Shown in pieces: positions 34,564 to 44,689 of a DNA stretch of 64,000 nucleotides. The stretch covers positions 11,656,001 to 11,720,000 of the forward strand of contig JAYKYS010000012.1 in NCBI GenBank assembly GCA_036924285.1. Direction: 5' to 3'. The notes under the pieces were generated by a model. It did no database searches and was not told where the DNA came from. It saw nothing but the letters and a program-made list of their open reading frames with translations. How positions within the stretch are numbered: position 1 is the first letter of the stretch; each line of letters starts with the position of its first letter. The position numbers and the translations under genes were made by a program. This DNA comes from Asterella californica. Taxonomy: Eukaryota > Streptophyta > Marchantiopsida > Marchantiales > Aytoniaceae.

Positions 34564-37500
34564 AATCAAGCATATTATTATGAGCACATTCTTATCAACT
34601 ATGCCCCTAAATGCTGGATTCTCTTGAATGCTCCTGCTCAAGTTAGAGCCCCACCACAGTAACACATGCTGGAAGTTGGAAGTTGAGAGTCGTTATCGGA
34701 CGCTTAGGATTATTAGGGTCAGAGGTCAGGAGACCCTACGACTGCAATACAACGTTTGTTGGCCAATGCTTGTCCTTCGGATTCAAGCTAAGTTGAAGTT
34801 GGTCGGTCAAAGACACAGCTTCAGATTGAATTTCGATGATCGATGATGTCTTAAAAGCAGAGAGACATGTGTCTTTCTCTGTTTCCCTGTTTTCTGCGTG
34901 TGCTTTTTGATCCTTCACTTTGTCCCGTTTGTATCTCTAGTCTAAATGGGTATGCAATCGAAAGTGTTGCCTGAGTGGATAAAAAGCTGCCCAACAAATA
35001 GTGGAAAAGCAGTTTAGGACCCATTTGGCCAACCAAATGCGACTGCCTTAAGAGAACAGGTCGGTCATGACGTGACATAACATTCGAAATCCAGAACATC
35101 TTGTTTTGACGACATTACTGTTCAGATGTTTGATGTTCCCGCTCATTCCTCTAATGGTCAATGATGTTAATCAGTAAGATAAGCGAAGCAAAGGGGTCTT
35201 AACATGTTGTACCCTAACCCAATGAGCGTTAGCTCGATGGGGAGAGCTTCCACCTCCCAACATGGAAGTGCAACTTTACCTTTCTTACCAAAGGGGATAA
35301 CTTTTCTTGACGGGAAAGGATGTGTTTATTAACGGCAGATGGAGAAAATACATTTTTATTATAGGTAAAATAAAAATACCTCGGAGTTTGTTAAGTACTA
35401 TATTCCATGGCGTAAACTCCATGGAAAAACTATATCAATGTAAAAGTAATTTAGGAAAAGAAAAACCAAACTGTGTTGAGTTTAAGTTTGAGTCGAGCAA
35501 ACTCGATGATGATTTAAACTAAAAGAAATTTTTAAAAGGAAAAGAACAAGCTATTATCAAACTAAAAAATAAAGGAAAAACAGCAGATAATACCCGCACG
35601 GACAACTTCGAAGAATTGTCCCTAGCAAGGGAGGAAAGGCTTCTCCTGTTCGTTTGGGAAGTCCTTAGGATGCTAAGCTTGCGTGATTGATTGGAAACTC
35701 TGTCCTGTCCTGGAATTTGTGATCGCTCAAGGTGACTGAAGTCACTGAAAGTACCGTATTTGGATTGTGATTATATCCTGACCAATGATTTGAAACATGT
35801 GTCCGTACGGGGATTCATTTCTCCCTCCTCCGAATGAGCTTTACCGATTTACGATGATGAGGAGAGTGGGAGAGATCGTGATCGGTAGATGAATGGTGGA
35901 TTGGATGTGATGTGATGGAGAGACAAGTGCATACTATATAACACAAGTAACAGAGGTAATGATATAAGCTTGTCGACGTCGACATGGCTCGTATTAGAAA
36001 GCCAAGCAGCCAGCCTGGCATTCCCGTCTGTGTCTCGCTTGTGCATTCACTCATTTATTCATCCATGCTACTTCTTGCTGGCTAAATGATTTGGGGAAGA
36101 CAGACTGGCTGGCTTGTTGCTGGGGGAGGCCGAAAGAGCCAGAAGGGCTCAAACCTCGAGGTAAGCAAAAGCCAGCTGCTGCTCCTCCATGAAGAAGAGG
36201 AGGAACAATTCGGGAGGATCAAAAAGATGGAAGTGGCGTGCGAAGTAGAACGCTTCCTTTACTAGCACTGTCTGCATCTTGCCTGCATCTTCATAAGGCT
36301 TTTTCCTTTTCCGGTGCCTTGGGAGCTCAGACACGAAAAGCGGAGTACCGTAAACTGGAGGGGTAAGAAGAAGATGATGGGGAGAAGACGAAGAAGGAAG
36401 GGAAGGAGGTACAAACAACAATAATCAGTAGAAGTAATTCACAATCATAATGGTGGAAATATAATAGAAGGCCCGGTGCTTCTGGGCCGGGATGGATGGG
36501 ATGATTTCCGGAAGCGAGCGCCGTAATGCCCAGAGCATTAAAAGCGGAGTATCATCGCATGGGCCGGGCCGTATCTAGCGACGGATTGCGTTTTTATTGT
36601 CTGTCCGGACTTGGGCCGCCCACCTACCCTCCCAACGATGTTCACTCTCTCCGTCTTGTGTCGCGCGCGCGCGCTCATGCGAATGCATGCATACATGACA
36701 TCCATGGAGGAGGAGATGGAGGAGTGCACATACCGTGCACGTCGAATCACTCACTGACTGAGCAAAGCAAAGAAGCAACGGAAGGAAGGAAAATCAATCA
36801 GCAAGGAACAAGGAGAAACGAGGGCTGGCTCGCTCACGTATTTACCGTGGACGGGGATGGGAGAAAATCCAAGTTGGTGGAAAGAAGAGATTGATTTATT
36901 TATGCCGAATGAGTGAAGAGGGGAATTCTGGAGTGAACTGAACAGTTGAGGCTGCTAGCAGAGTCGGGACTCGGGACTGGATGATGGTCGGTCGCGATCG
37001 GGTCGGGTCGGGTCGGGTCTTTCTTTACCTGTTTCTGGTCGGTCGAAGCAGAAGAGAGAGAGAGCAGTGGAGTGAGATCGAAGCACCGCCAGAAGAGAAG
37101 ACAAGGGAGTAAGTAAGTAGCCAGCCAGCCAGCCAGCAGCAGTGCAGGAGGGTCTCCACTCGCTCGCATCGTCTTCCCCCTTGACTTGTGGGATGGGGTG
37201 GAGGGGGAGGCCCGGAGCTGACGAAATCGTAGCGGATTGTGTGAATATTCCCCGATCCTTGAAGCCCCCATTTACGAATGCACCTGGGGGGGTGGCGCAT
37301 TATTGCGGTCGCAATCGCTGAGAGAGCGATTGCGAGGAGGTGGGCCAGACGAGGCCCGGCTGGGGACGCAGACCTACCTACGTGCGCGCTCATATCGTCT
37401 CAGCTCACCTGCTGGGCTTGACGTGGACAGCTGAGAGCACAGGCACGAGGGTAACGAGCGAGCGTCTGCATTCGGGTCTACGTCGTCGTCTCTTTCACTG

Positions 37501-39770
37501 GAAAACGCCCCACATCCCCCCGCCCCCCACCAATTCCTTCTCTTCCTTCCTTGCTTCCTTCCTTCTTCTCTTCCTCCTGTTCGTTCTCCTCGCCGCCCTC
37601 GGCATCCGCGCTGCCACCAAAATATCAGTGCACTGGGTCCCGCCTCTTGACGTCCTCTAGACGTACATCCCATCCATGTGTCCCCTCGGAGACTTACTTG
37701 CGAGTCAAGCCTCTCTCTCTATCTCTCGCACTCAGTTCCAAGTCGCTTCTGGATCCGAAACCACGCCGAAGACTTTGCAGCTTCTCCTAACTGACTCACT
37801 CACTCGGTTAAGACAATAACGACGATCTGAGCTTTCACCTCATAAGCAGTTCTCTCTTCCCTTCTGTTAGCGCTGCCTGTTTTTATTTTCTTCTTGTCTC
37901 TTCCACTTGTGCGCTCACTCACTCCTTCACACTCACTCACTGCATGCAGCAAGAATGGACCCACCATGCAGCTGCTGCTGCTACCCTTGAGAAAAAATAA
38001 CTAATCAATCGCGACCACTCTACTGACTCTACATGGCATCCAGCCTTTCCTTCCATCTTTGGCTCAGCCCCAGCCAGCCCCTTAAGCAGAGTCGGTGGTC
38101 GAATTTCTCTCTTACCTGCCGTAGATACTGCAGCAACTTCCCGGCAGCTGTTTGAGCGTTGCTAGGTCTTACCACTCATTTACTAACTGGGCTAGGCCTG
38201 TCACCAGCTGACACGATTTTGCGTTTACTCGCGAATAGCAACTTGACACAAAAAAGTTCAAACTGGGATTGGAGGTACACACACACTCGGACCTCAGCTC
38301 CAACAAGTTTGTAATCTGGTCTCATCAACAATTTAAATTTGGACCTTGTTGTCCACGATGGTGAGTGGAGTGGGAGTTCGTTGACGCTCACATTCGTTGT
38401 AGATTCAAGGAGTTCAGAGTCATGCAGTGCTTACTAAATGCAGTCTTGGTCGAGCTTGTAGCCCAAATTGAACATTTCCGAACCCCCGAGTTCCTTCGCC
38501 CTCACGCTTGAACTGAAACTATCAGCCATTTCATCCGCACAGCCAATGGTAGCAATGGGGGCCAGGATTTGGTATCCTGTTGGCTCTACTAGGACGAAAC
38601 AAAGCGTAAATCACAATACGCTACAGAAACGACATGGCGCTGAAAAGCGTTTGAAACAAAGAGCGCTTTTGGACTGTTCGTTTACTGCTCAAACCAGAAC
38701 AATGAATATCACTTTATCTGGACACAGGTACTACCCCATTGCCCAAGTCCAGGCAGGACTGACTACGCATTCGAGATGCGATTAAACGCATGCTAAATTG
38801 TTTCCAACAGACGTCTTGCGCGAGACGGACAAACTCGACTCCGGTGCTTCCTCCATCTTCCTGGAAGAAACAAAGGAGCCGTTTGTCTCACACCGTACAC
38901 TGAATCGTCCACAAATTTAATCCACGGGACTGATCACGACCTGCTCGATCGTCGGATGCACGTACAATGGCGAAACCCAACCGCAAGAATTACACAGAAC
39001 TGAACTTGAATCGATTCAATATAGGTAGTGAATTGAGTAGAATTGAAAGTACAACCAAGAAACCTGAAGCCTGGGCAGGGGTGAAAGAAGCGTATTTATA
39101 TAGCATGGTGACAAAGGGACCTTTATACATGGATTTGTGTTCATGGCAGTTGCCACTAACAGCTTACATCAAGCGGGGCGTATGATCGGAGTGCCGTTTA
39201 CTACGCTGTGTCCAACATGGATTCAGTCGGTGGGAGCCTGGTGGTTTTACAACACTGAACTATTGACTATTTCTAATGAATCGTACAGCAGGCTGAAGCC
39301 AATATAGTCTATATCTGTGTTTCAATCCTCTGTTGATGCGATGATAGAGAGAGAAATAGAGGTTTGATACAATACAGAAGGAATTAAAGTAATGGGATGC
39401 TAATGTGGTCGATCGTTGCTAAACCCCTAAAAACGACCGAGAGAAGATAAGGGAAACAAAAGAAGAACAAGAAGACCGGTCGAGTGGTCGACGTTAATTG
39501 GCCAGCCAAGAAGTTTTCGTGCGGTGCTGGATTATGGACTGCGAAGATGATGGGCACTGGCCTTATTGTGCTTCGTTCGTACCATTGTGCTTGGTGCAAT
39601 GGTGGCAGAAAGCAGGCTGTCTTGAGGGCTCGGACACCCTTCAACAATATGCAGATTGAATGGCTATCCATCTAATTAGCATACGTCAGCAAAGAATAGG
39701 AGCGTAAAGAGGTGTCTCATAAACCAAAGATTTGGGTAGACCTTCTGAAGCTTGACTCTAAAGAGAGTGG
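34564..39770. other. Intergenic region upstream-distal of the Dof 3' end
   Basis: No gene supported. Contains a small hairpin at 35,403-35,426 (TTCCATGG arms), a (CG)n patch near 36,662-36,674, four to five tandem GGGTC units near 36,995-37,019, purine/pyrimidine patches (36,360-36,420; 37,540-37,580) and several CATG/GATC runs. The overlapping frames between 36,526 and 37,790 on both strands look like consequences of GC-rich simple sequence. Confidence 0.5.
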
Positions 39771-40030
39771 AGTGCAGGCTTGACCCTCGTCCGATTTCCA
39801 CTCATGGGGATTGACTCAAGCTTTGTAAGCTGCTGCAAGAAAAGAGGTGTAATGTAAGGGACTTGACCCTCGTCCGATTTTCCACCTATGGGAAATAACT
39901 CTCAAAGTTGTGTTCAAACGTACAGAGAGTTGTAATGTGAAGGGGCTTGACCCCAGTCCAGCTTTCCAACAACTGGAAATGACTCGATGTGTAAACAAAC
40001 ACTCAAGAGGCTTGAACCGAATGCGAGAAC
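39700..40030. repeat. 84-bp tandem repeat, three units, downstream of Dof
   Basis: CTTGACCCTCGTCCGAT-TT begins at about 39,779 and 39,862, and a variant CTTGACCCCAGTCCAGCTTT at 39,946. Each is followed by CCA, a short ATGGGGA-like word and TGACTC or AACTC. Units have diverged. It lies 0.2-0.5 kb past the Dof stop codon on the transcribed strand, so it may be partly in the 3' UTR. A further short duplication (AGACAGTATCAGA) is at about 40,094 and 40,152. Confidence 0.8.
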
Positions 40031-40247
40031 TGCCTCGAGTTTGCAGGGTGGTAAGTGAGTAAGTAAGTAAGTAGGGAAGACGGGGCCCATTAAGACAGTA
40101 TCAGAATGCCACTGGTGTTAAAGTATATGAAAGCCACTGCGGCGGGGAGAAGACAGTATCAGATACCCACTGACTCTAAGAGAACAGCTATTGAGGCCGA
40201 ATAGAGAGAATGAATTAGAAAGCAGCGGCGACCTGCACGACAGAAGC

Positions 40248-41657
40248 TCACAGGAGCTGGCTGCTGCTGCTGTTGTTGCTGTTGCTGCTGCCACCACCAC
40301 CACCGCCGCCGCCACCGCCGCCATTGTTGCTATTATTGTTGTTGTTTCCACCGTTGCCGTTCAAGGTCGGATGCAAATCACCTAGCGGTGGCCAATTTTG
40401 ATTTCCCCAGAATGTCGAGTCGTGGGATACTGGCTCGAAAGGTTGGAGTGATTCCGGCACGGGTTGCCAGATCGTACCGCCGGTTCCTATGAGCGACCGC
40501 GTAGTTACAGGCTCAACTTCTTCGCTTGCGCTCGAGGGTGACAAAATTGCAGACTTGCCTTTTGCATGTCTCAAACTCTCCATCAAACCCTTCTCGTCTA
40601 CGTGGTGAAGATTCTGCCTAGCTTCCCCTCTGTGTTCTTGGTCCTCATCCAAAGAGCCCCAAATCCCAACGTGCTGCTGATGATGATGCTGCTTTTGTGC
40701 AGCTGCTGCTGCGGCCTGCAATCGCCATTGGACGTTAACGTCCGCTGGATCGATAGCACCATTTAGATGCTCTAAGTTAATTTGGTACCCAATCGCCTCC
40801 TCCCCCAATGCCGGACCTCCGCCAGCCGCAGCAGCTGCTGCCGCGGCTGCTCTGAAACTGTGAGCTTGAGCGTGAGGATTTTCGAAGATCGCACTCAGAT
40901 CTCCATTGGCCAACGCCGCCACATCTTGCTTCACTTGAGCCACCTGGGGGTAAAAGCCAAGACTCATAATTCCTGCAGATTCATACGTCGATTGAGCACT
41001 GTGAGACATCCCGCCCGCTTGAGAGCCATGGGTCACCCCACTGAAGGCCGATACGTGACCATTCGAAGTAATTCCGCTTTCTGTGCTTTGGCTCACGCCT
41101 GAAGGCCCTGCCCGAATCGACTGTCGCAAGCCCATCTTGGTGGGATCCAGATCGTACTGCTGCTGGTCGAAGTAGCTAGCGCTGCTGGAAGCGCTGGCAG
41201 GGTTATAGGCAGCATGCAATGCCGAGCCCCCGCCGTCGTTTCTCATACCTGGACCGGAGGACTCGACCGAAGTGAGCACGGACGACAGGTCCGTGCTCCT
41301 TTGCTTGGCTCTTTTGTTCTTCCGGCATCCCCCTCCGACCGGCACATTGCGAAGAGTGCCACCTGCAGTCCAGTACCTTCGACAATTCTTACAAAAATGT
41401 CGAGGCTGAGTCAGGCTGTAGTTGTTATAGTAGCAGAACTTAGTATTTAGAGACTGACATCGGGGGCAGGCGATTATTTGATCGGGAGGTTTCAGCCTAC
41501 GTTCTTGTAGCGCTCGTTGCGCGAACATATTGGATTGGGTCTTTTTGTCTTGGTGGAGCAGGGACTGGGAGCCATCCACTGTGTCTCCCCCGTGCTGCTC
41601 GCTCGCACAACTACTTAAGAGCATGACCTGTCCCTGCTGAGCGACTGCAACGCTCAT
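40248..41657 (-). CDS. Dof-type zinc-finger transcription factor
   Basis: Uninterrupted 469-residue frame, ATG at 41,657-41,655, TGA at 40,250-40,248. Residues 64-92 form the Dof finger CX2CX21CX2C (C64, C67, C89, C92) with [20 protein letters not shown], then [18 protein letters not shown] and a basic tail [10 protein letters not shown] that also looks like a nuclear localisation signal. Dof proteins bind AAAG-core sites and regulate transcription in the nucleus. The rest is low complexity: an alanine run near residues 265-275, Ala/Gln/His tracts, a conserved-looking [13 protein letters not shown] near the C-terminus and a Gly/Asn/Ser tail encoded by trinucleotide repeats (40,258-40,352). 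The finger mixes the RRYW...GGGCRKNKR form with the TAGGT seen in cycling-Dof-like proteins. The start is the first ATG before the finger, and no intron is needed. No stops or frameshifts; the only clearly intact gene here. Confidence 0.95.
   Translation of the reverse strand: MSVAVAQQGQVMLLSSCASEQHGGDTVDGSQSLLHQDKKTQSNMFAQRALQERRLKPPDQIIACPRCQSLNTKFCYYNNYSLTQPRHFCKNCRRYWTAGGTLRNVPVGGGCRKNKRAKQRSTDLSSVLTSVESSGPGMRNDGGGSALHAAYNPASASSSASYFDQQQYDLDPTKMGLRQSIRAGPSGVSQSTESGITSNGHVSAFSGVTHGSQAGGMSHSAQSTYESAGIMSLGFYPQVAQVKQDVAALANGDLSAIFENPHAQAHSFRAAAAAAAAAGGGPALGEEAIGYQINLEHLNGAIDPADVNVQWRLQAAAAAAQKQHHHQQHVGIWGSLDEDQEHRGEARQNLHHVDEKGLMESLRHAKGKSAILSPSSASEEVEPVTTRSLIGTGGTIWQPVPESLQPFEPVSHDSTFWGNQNWPPLGDLHPTLNGNGGNNNNNSNNGGGGGGGGGGGSSNSNNSSSSQLL
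40258..40352. repeat. Trinucleotide microsatellite in the Dof C-terminal coding part
   Basis: CTG/TTG, then CCA/CCG, then TTG/TTA-type triplets on the plus strand, encoding the Ser/Asn, Gly and Asn runs on the minus strand. In frame, so length changes would alter the tail without breaking the protein. Confidence 0.9.
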
Positions 41658-43220
41658 GGACTAGTCCTTTTGTCCAAGTCCGAAACTCAGAACACCCCAA
41701 CGACAAAGAAGTAGTAGAAGGGAGAGTAATAGTACTCGTACATCACTCGATGATGACCGCGTGTTTCCTGTCAGACCTTGTTCCCTCAATTCAACCGTCT
41801 CTTGTGATATTCTTCCGACGCATTCCTGGAAACAAAGAAGATGATGCGGGGGGGCATTAGCAAACTTTTACATACTCCAGCATCCTTCGCAGCATATCTT
41901 ACTGATCTATATCTACAACCGAAGTTACAGTGGGGTGCTGATGGGCACTGACAGGCCAGTGCTACAGCAGCTGTGTATGGCCAAACGGCCCATTATTCAG
42001 GCGATATTGTTTACGAGGTGTTTACTGCATTTACACACACAAGACCCAAGCTCGAATTCTCGGACGAATTTGCTTCAGATCTACAGTTTCGTCGATGTCC
42101 CGTCCACAGACGCTTCTCTGCTTATGTTCCTGAGTCGAATCCAGTACTAATATGGTCTTTCCAGCCCATGCCAGGTAGCTTACTATCCTGTCCCAGTCTA
42201 CTATCCCTCTTCGTGTTGTATCGGCTCGACTTCATAGATTCCGATCGATCCATGTCCACCTAGCAAGACACTAGAACAAGCCTTCCAACCACCAGTAGGT
42301 GCAATTCGTCTTTGCTTCATTACTTTCTTAATTCACCAAAGGCTACGCACGCAAACTTAGTCGACACACGAGAGGGGCACCTGAGCACGGATAAGCACCT
42401 GACTGAGATGATCAATGATCCGACGACGATGCAGCAGAAGAATCTCCTACTGTTCTCGTTGACACGCAAGAGAGAGGAGAAGAGTCCGGAGGAGTCAAGA
42501 TGAAACGAATGAAGTGAACGAAGCGGGAGGCAGGAGGAGAAGAAGAAGATGAAGTAGAAGAAGAAGACGAAGAAGAAGAACAAGAGAAGAGCATGAGCAT
42601 GAGTTCAATCAGCGAAGTGTTGTGCATGCGAGAGGTAGAAAGATAAGGACTACTGCAGCACATCCACCAGCGCAGCAGCAGGAGCGAGGTGAGTGAGTGA
42701 GTGATGCGGGAGCGAAGAGAACACTACTGAGAAAGATGCAGCTGTCCGGGCGAAGAAAACTCCGGTACGCGGGAACCCGCAGACAGCTAAGCACTAGCGT
42801 CGGTAGTGGGTATGGATGTATATGTAGTTAGTTCGTAAGTCAGCTAGCAGGCAAACCAAACGAAGCGAAACGGAGGAAGGGATGGGATGCGATTGAAGGT
42901 TCGGGTCGGCTTCGGCTGCAGGACGGGTGGTTTTCAATACAAACAGAGAGAGAGAGGTCTGTAAGAGAGTATTGGGGAAGCTCGCAGTACGCAGACGTCT
43001 CTGAAGTCTGAAGTGAATGGCATCGCTAGACGGACAAAGAAAGCTATGGAAGGGAAGCGAAGGTCAGCTGGTCAAGGCAGGCGGAAGGCAAAAGCAGGCA
43101 AGGAAGTGAAGAGAATGGATGTGTCCAGTGATCTAACCTGCGATCTTCAAAATGCCCTGCAATCACGGTCGCGTGGATACTCTTTCACCGTCGGATCTAA
43201 TCTCCACCGCCGATCGCGCT
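41658..43220 (-). promoter_or_regulatory. Probable Dof 5' leader and promoter region
   Basis: Upstream of the Dof start on its own strand. The sense strand is pyrimidine-rich, with a CTT/CTC-type tract at about 42,530-42,596 and a CT run near 42,946-42,957, as is common in plant leaders. No clear TATA box or splice pair could be fixed by eye. Short frames here overlap the tract and are not called. Boundaries are approximate. Confidence 0.4.
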
Positions 43221-43556
43221 AGATACATCCCGCATTACCCGGCCGATCTTTTTGCTGCATCCGTGTTTCGTCTAGCATCCTCAGCCTAGCCTACATGCCT
43301 AAATGGTCTCCTACATGGTATCGTTATGATACGGTCACTATATCCGCTCCACTACTGTTCTTCTAAAAGTTCCCCAAATCTACACTGTGACCGCCCGCGA
43401 TGTCGCGGCGGAACACAACCTTTTCAAGTCCAGAGATGGCTCTGAGGTCGCAAATGTTTGGTGGATCCGCATCCGCATCCGCGCACGGCATTTCAGCGCC
43501 GGAAAACGAGCGCGCTCCTCAGTTTCCTTTCCGCCGGAGCGGCTTTTTTGAAAACG

Positions 43557-43604
43557 GGTTCAGGTCGTTAATTCTTTTAGGCATAAGAATTAAAGACCTG
43601 AACC
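43557..43604. repeat. 20-bp hairpin (19 of 20 pairs)
   Basis: GGTTCAGGTCGTTAATTCTT (43,557-43,576) and its near-perfect complement (43,585-43,604), loop of 8 bases, one mismatch. A smaller AAATTAC/GTAATTT pair follows at about 43,612-43,640. Confidence 0.94.
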
Positions 43605-43639
43605 AGTTTCAAATTACTGCAAATTACATTTGAAGTAAT

Positions 43640-44276
43640 TTCCAGATGATTCTCAAGGCGATCTTTTCATTATATTTGAACAAAAACTCAAAGAGCTATA
43701 TTTGTGGAGTGATCTGATTGATATTATGCATTTCTCTTGTTATCATCGTCAATTTTATTTCTTTCTGTCTTTACTTCTTCGCTTGGTTCAATCAATTGAT
43801 CAAGCATGTCGTTGCATCAGAATGGTGGTCTCGGAATTTTCCTTAAAGCAGTAAGTCGCAAGGTAGTTTACGAAACCTTGTTTTATCTTCCACTTCGCAA
43901 CAAAAAATCTGTCCATATTATTCATTCCAGATATTCAAAAAAAAAAGACTCCGGAGTTCAAGGGTTAAGCTATGTTAAATGTATCTAAATATTCACGGGA
44001 ATAAATTTTTTGTGTATTTCAGAGAAATATCGGGACAACCACTTCTTGCAACACCTACTATAAATTCATTCTAATATTTTGAAAGATTCCTTTTTCTATG
44101 TCAGCGAAATGTTTAGAGGCGTGAGCCTGAAAAACTTTCGACGTCCAGGAAGTAAAGAAACCTTAAATAACAAGTCAACAAGTTGTTGATATAACAAGGT
44201 CAACCACAAGATAATCCATTGAGCGGCAGACAAGAGAACTGCATACGTATCGTGTTGTATAGTGTACAAGATTTCA
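43640..44276. other. Non-coding spacer
   Basis: AT-rich, short chance frames only (43,806-43,988). Nothing supported. Confidence 0.5.
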
Positions 44277-44680
44277 ATCAGAAATTAGCTTGATCATACC
44301 TTCAATACGAATATTATGCTCTCTTAATCATACCTTCACCTGCAAACGTCAGTCTTGTTGGTTACCATGCAGCTTGTGTTACCATATCTACTTGCTTGTC
44401 TCTACTACTTGCTCTTTCTATCGTGTGAAGTCCGACACATCACATTGCTCTCTCTGAAACTACGCAGACATGCTTCCTGCTCTTTCTATCGCGTGAAATC
44501 TGACACGTCAGAGAGTACGATACGTTGAGGCTGACATGTACGGTCGGTATGTCGACTCACTTCTCACAGTAATCAGCACAACTTACACTGTAGGTGAGAG
44601 GTTTGATCAAGACAGCATTCGTTAAGAGGGGTATGATAAACGTAGGATTTGTACTAGGGGTATGATCAAGCCAATTTCTG
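44277..44680. mobile_element. hAT-type MITE with long imperfect terminal inverted repeats
   Basis: Left end TCAGAAATTAGCTTGATCAT (44,278) and right end whose reverse complement is TCAGAAATTGGCTTGATCAT. The inverted similarity extends about 65 bases through CTCTTAATCATACC and its counterpart AGAGGGGTATGAT. The 8-bp flanks AGATTTCA (44,269-44,276 and 44,681-44,688) are identical, and the ends contain CAG/CTG, both hAT hallmarks. Non-coding, about 404 bases. It shares its ends with the element at 32,509-32,775. Confidence 0.8.
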
Positions 44681-44689
44681 AGATTTCAT

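Noticed and set aside
35219..35290. tRNA-like stretch (GCTCGATGGGGAGAGC, then TTCCA...TGGAA)
   Set aside because: The D-arm-like and anticodon-stem-like parts are suggestive, but the anticodon loop is too long and there is no T-arm or acceptor stem. At most a decayed tRNA-derived repeat.
36526..37790. Overlapping open frames on both strands
   Set aside because: GC-rich simple sequence gives open frames on both strands with no domain or codon signal.
42320..42663. Phe/Ser-rich minus-strand frames upstream of Dof
   Set aside because: They translate the pyrimidine-rich tract of the probable leader; low complexity only.
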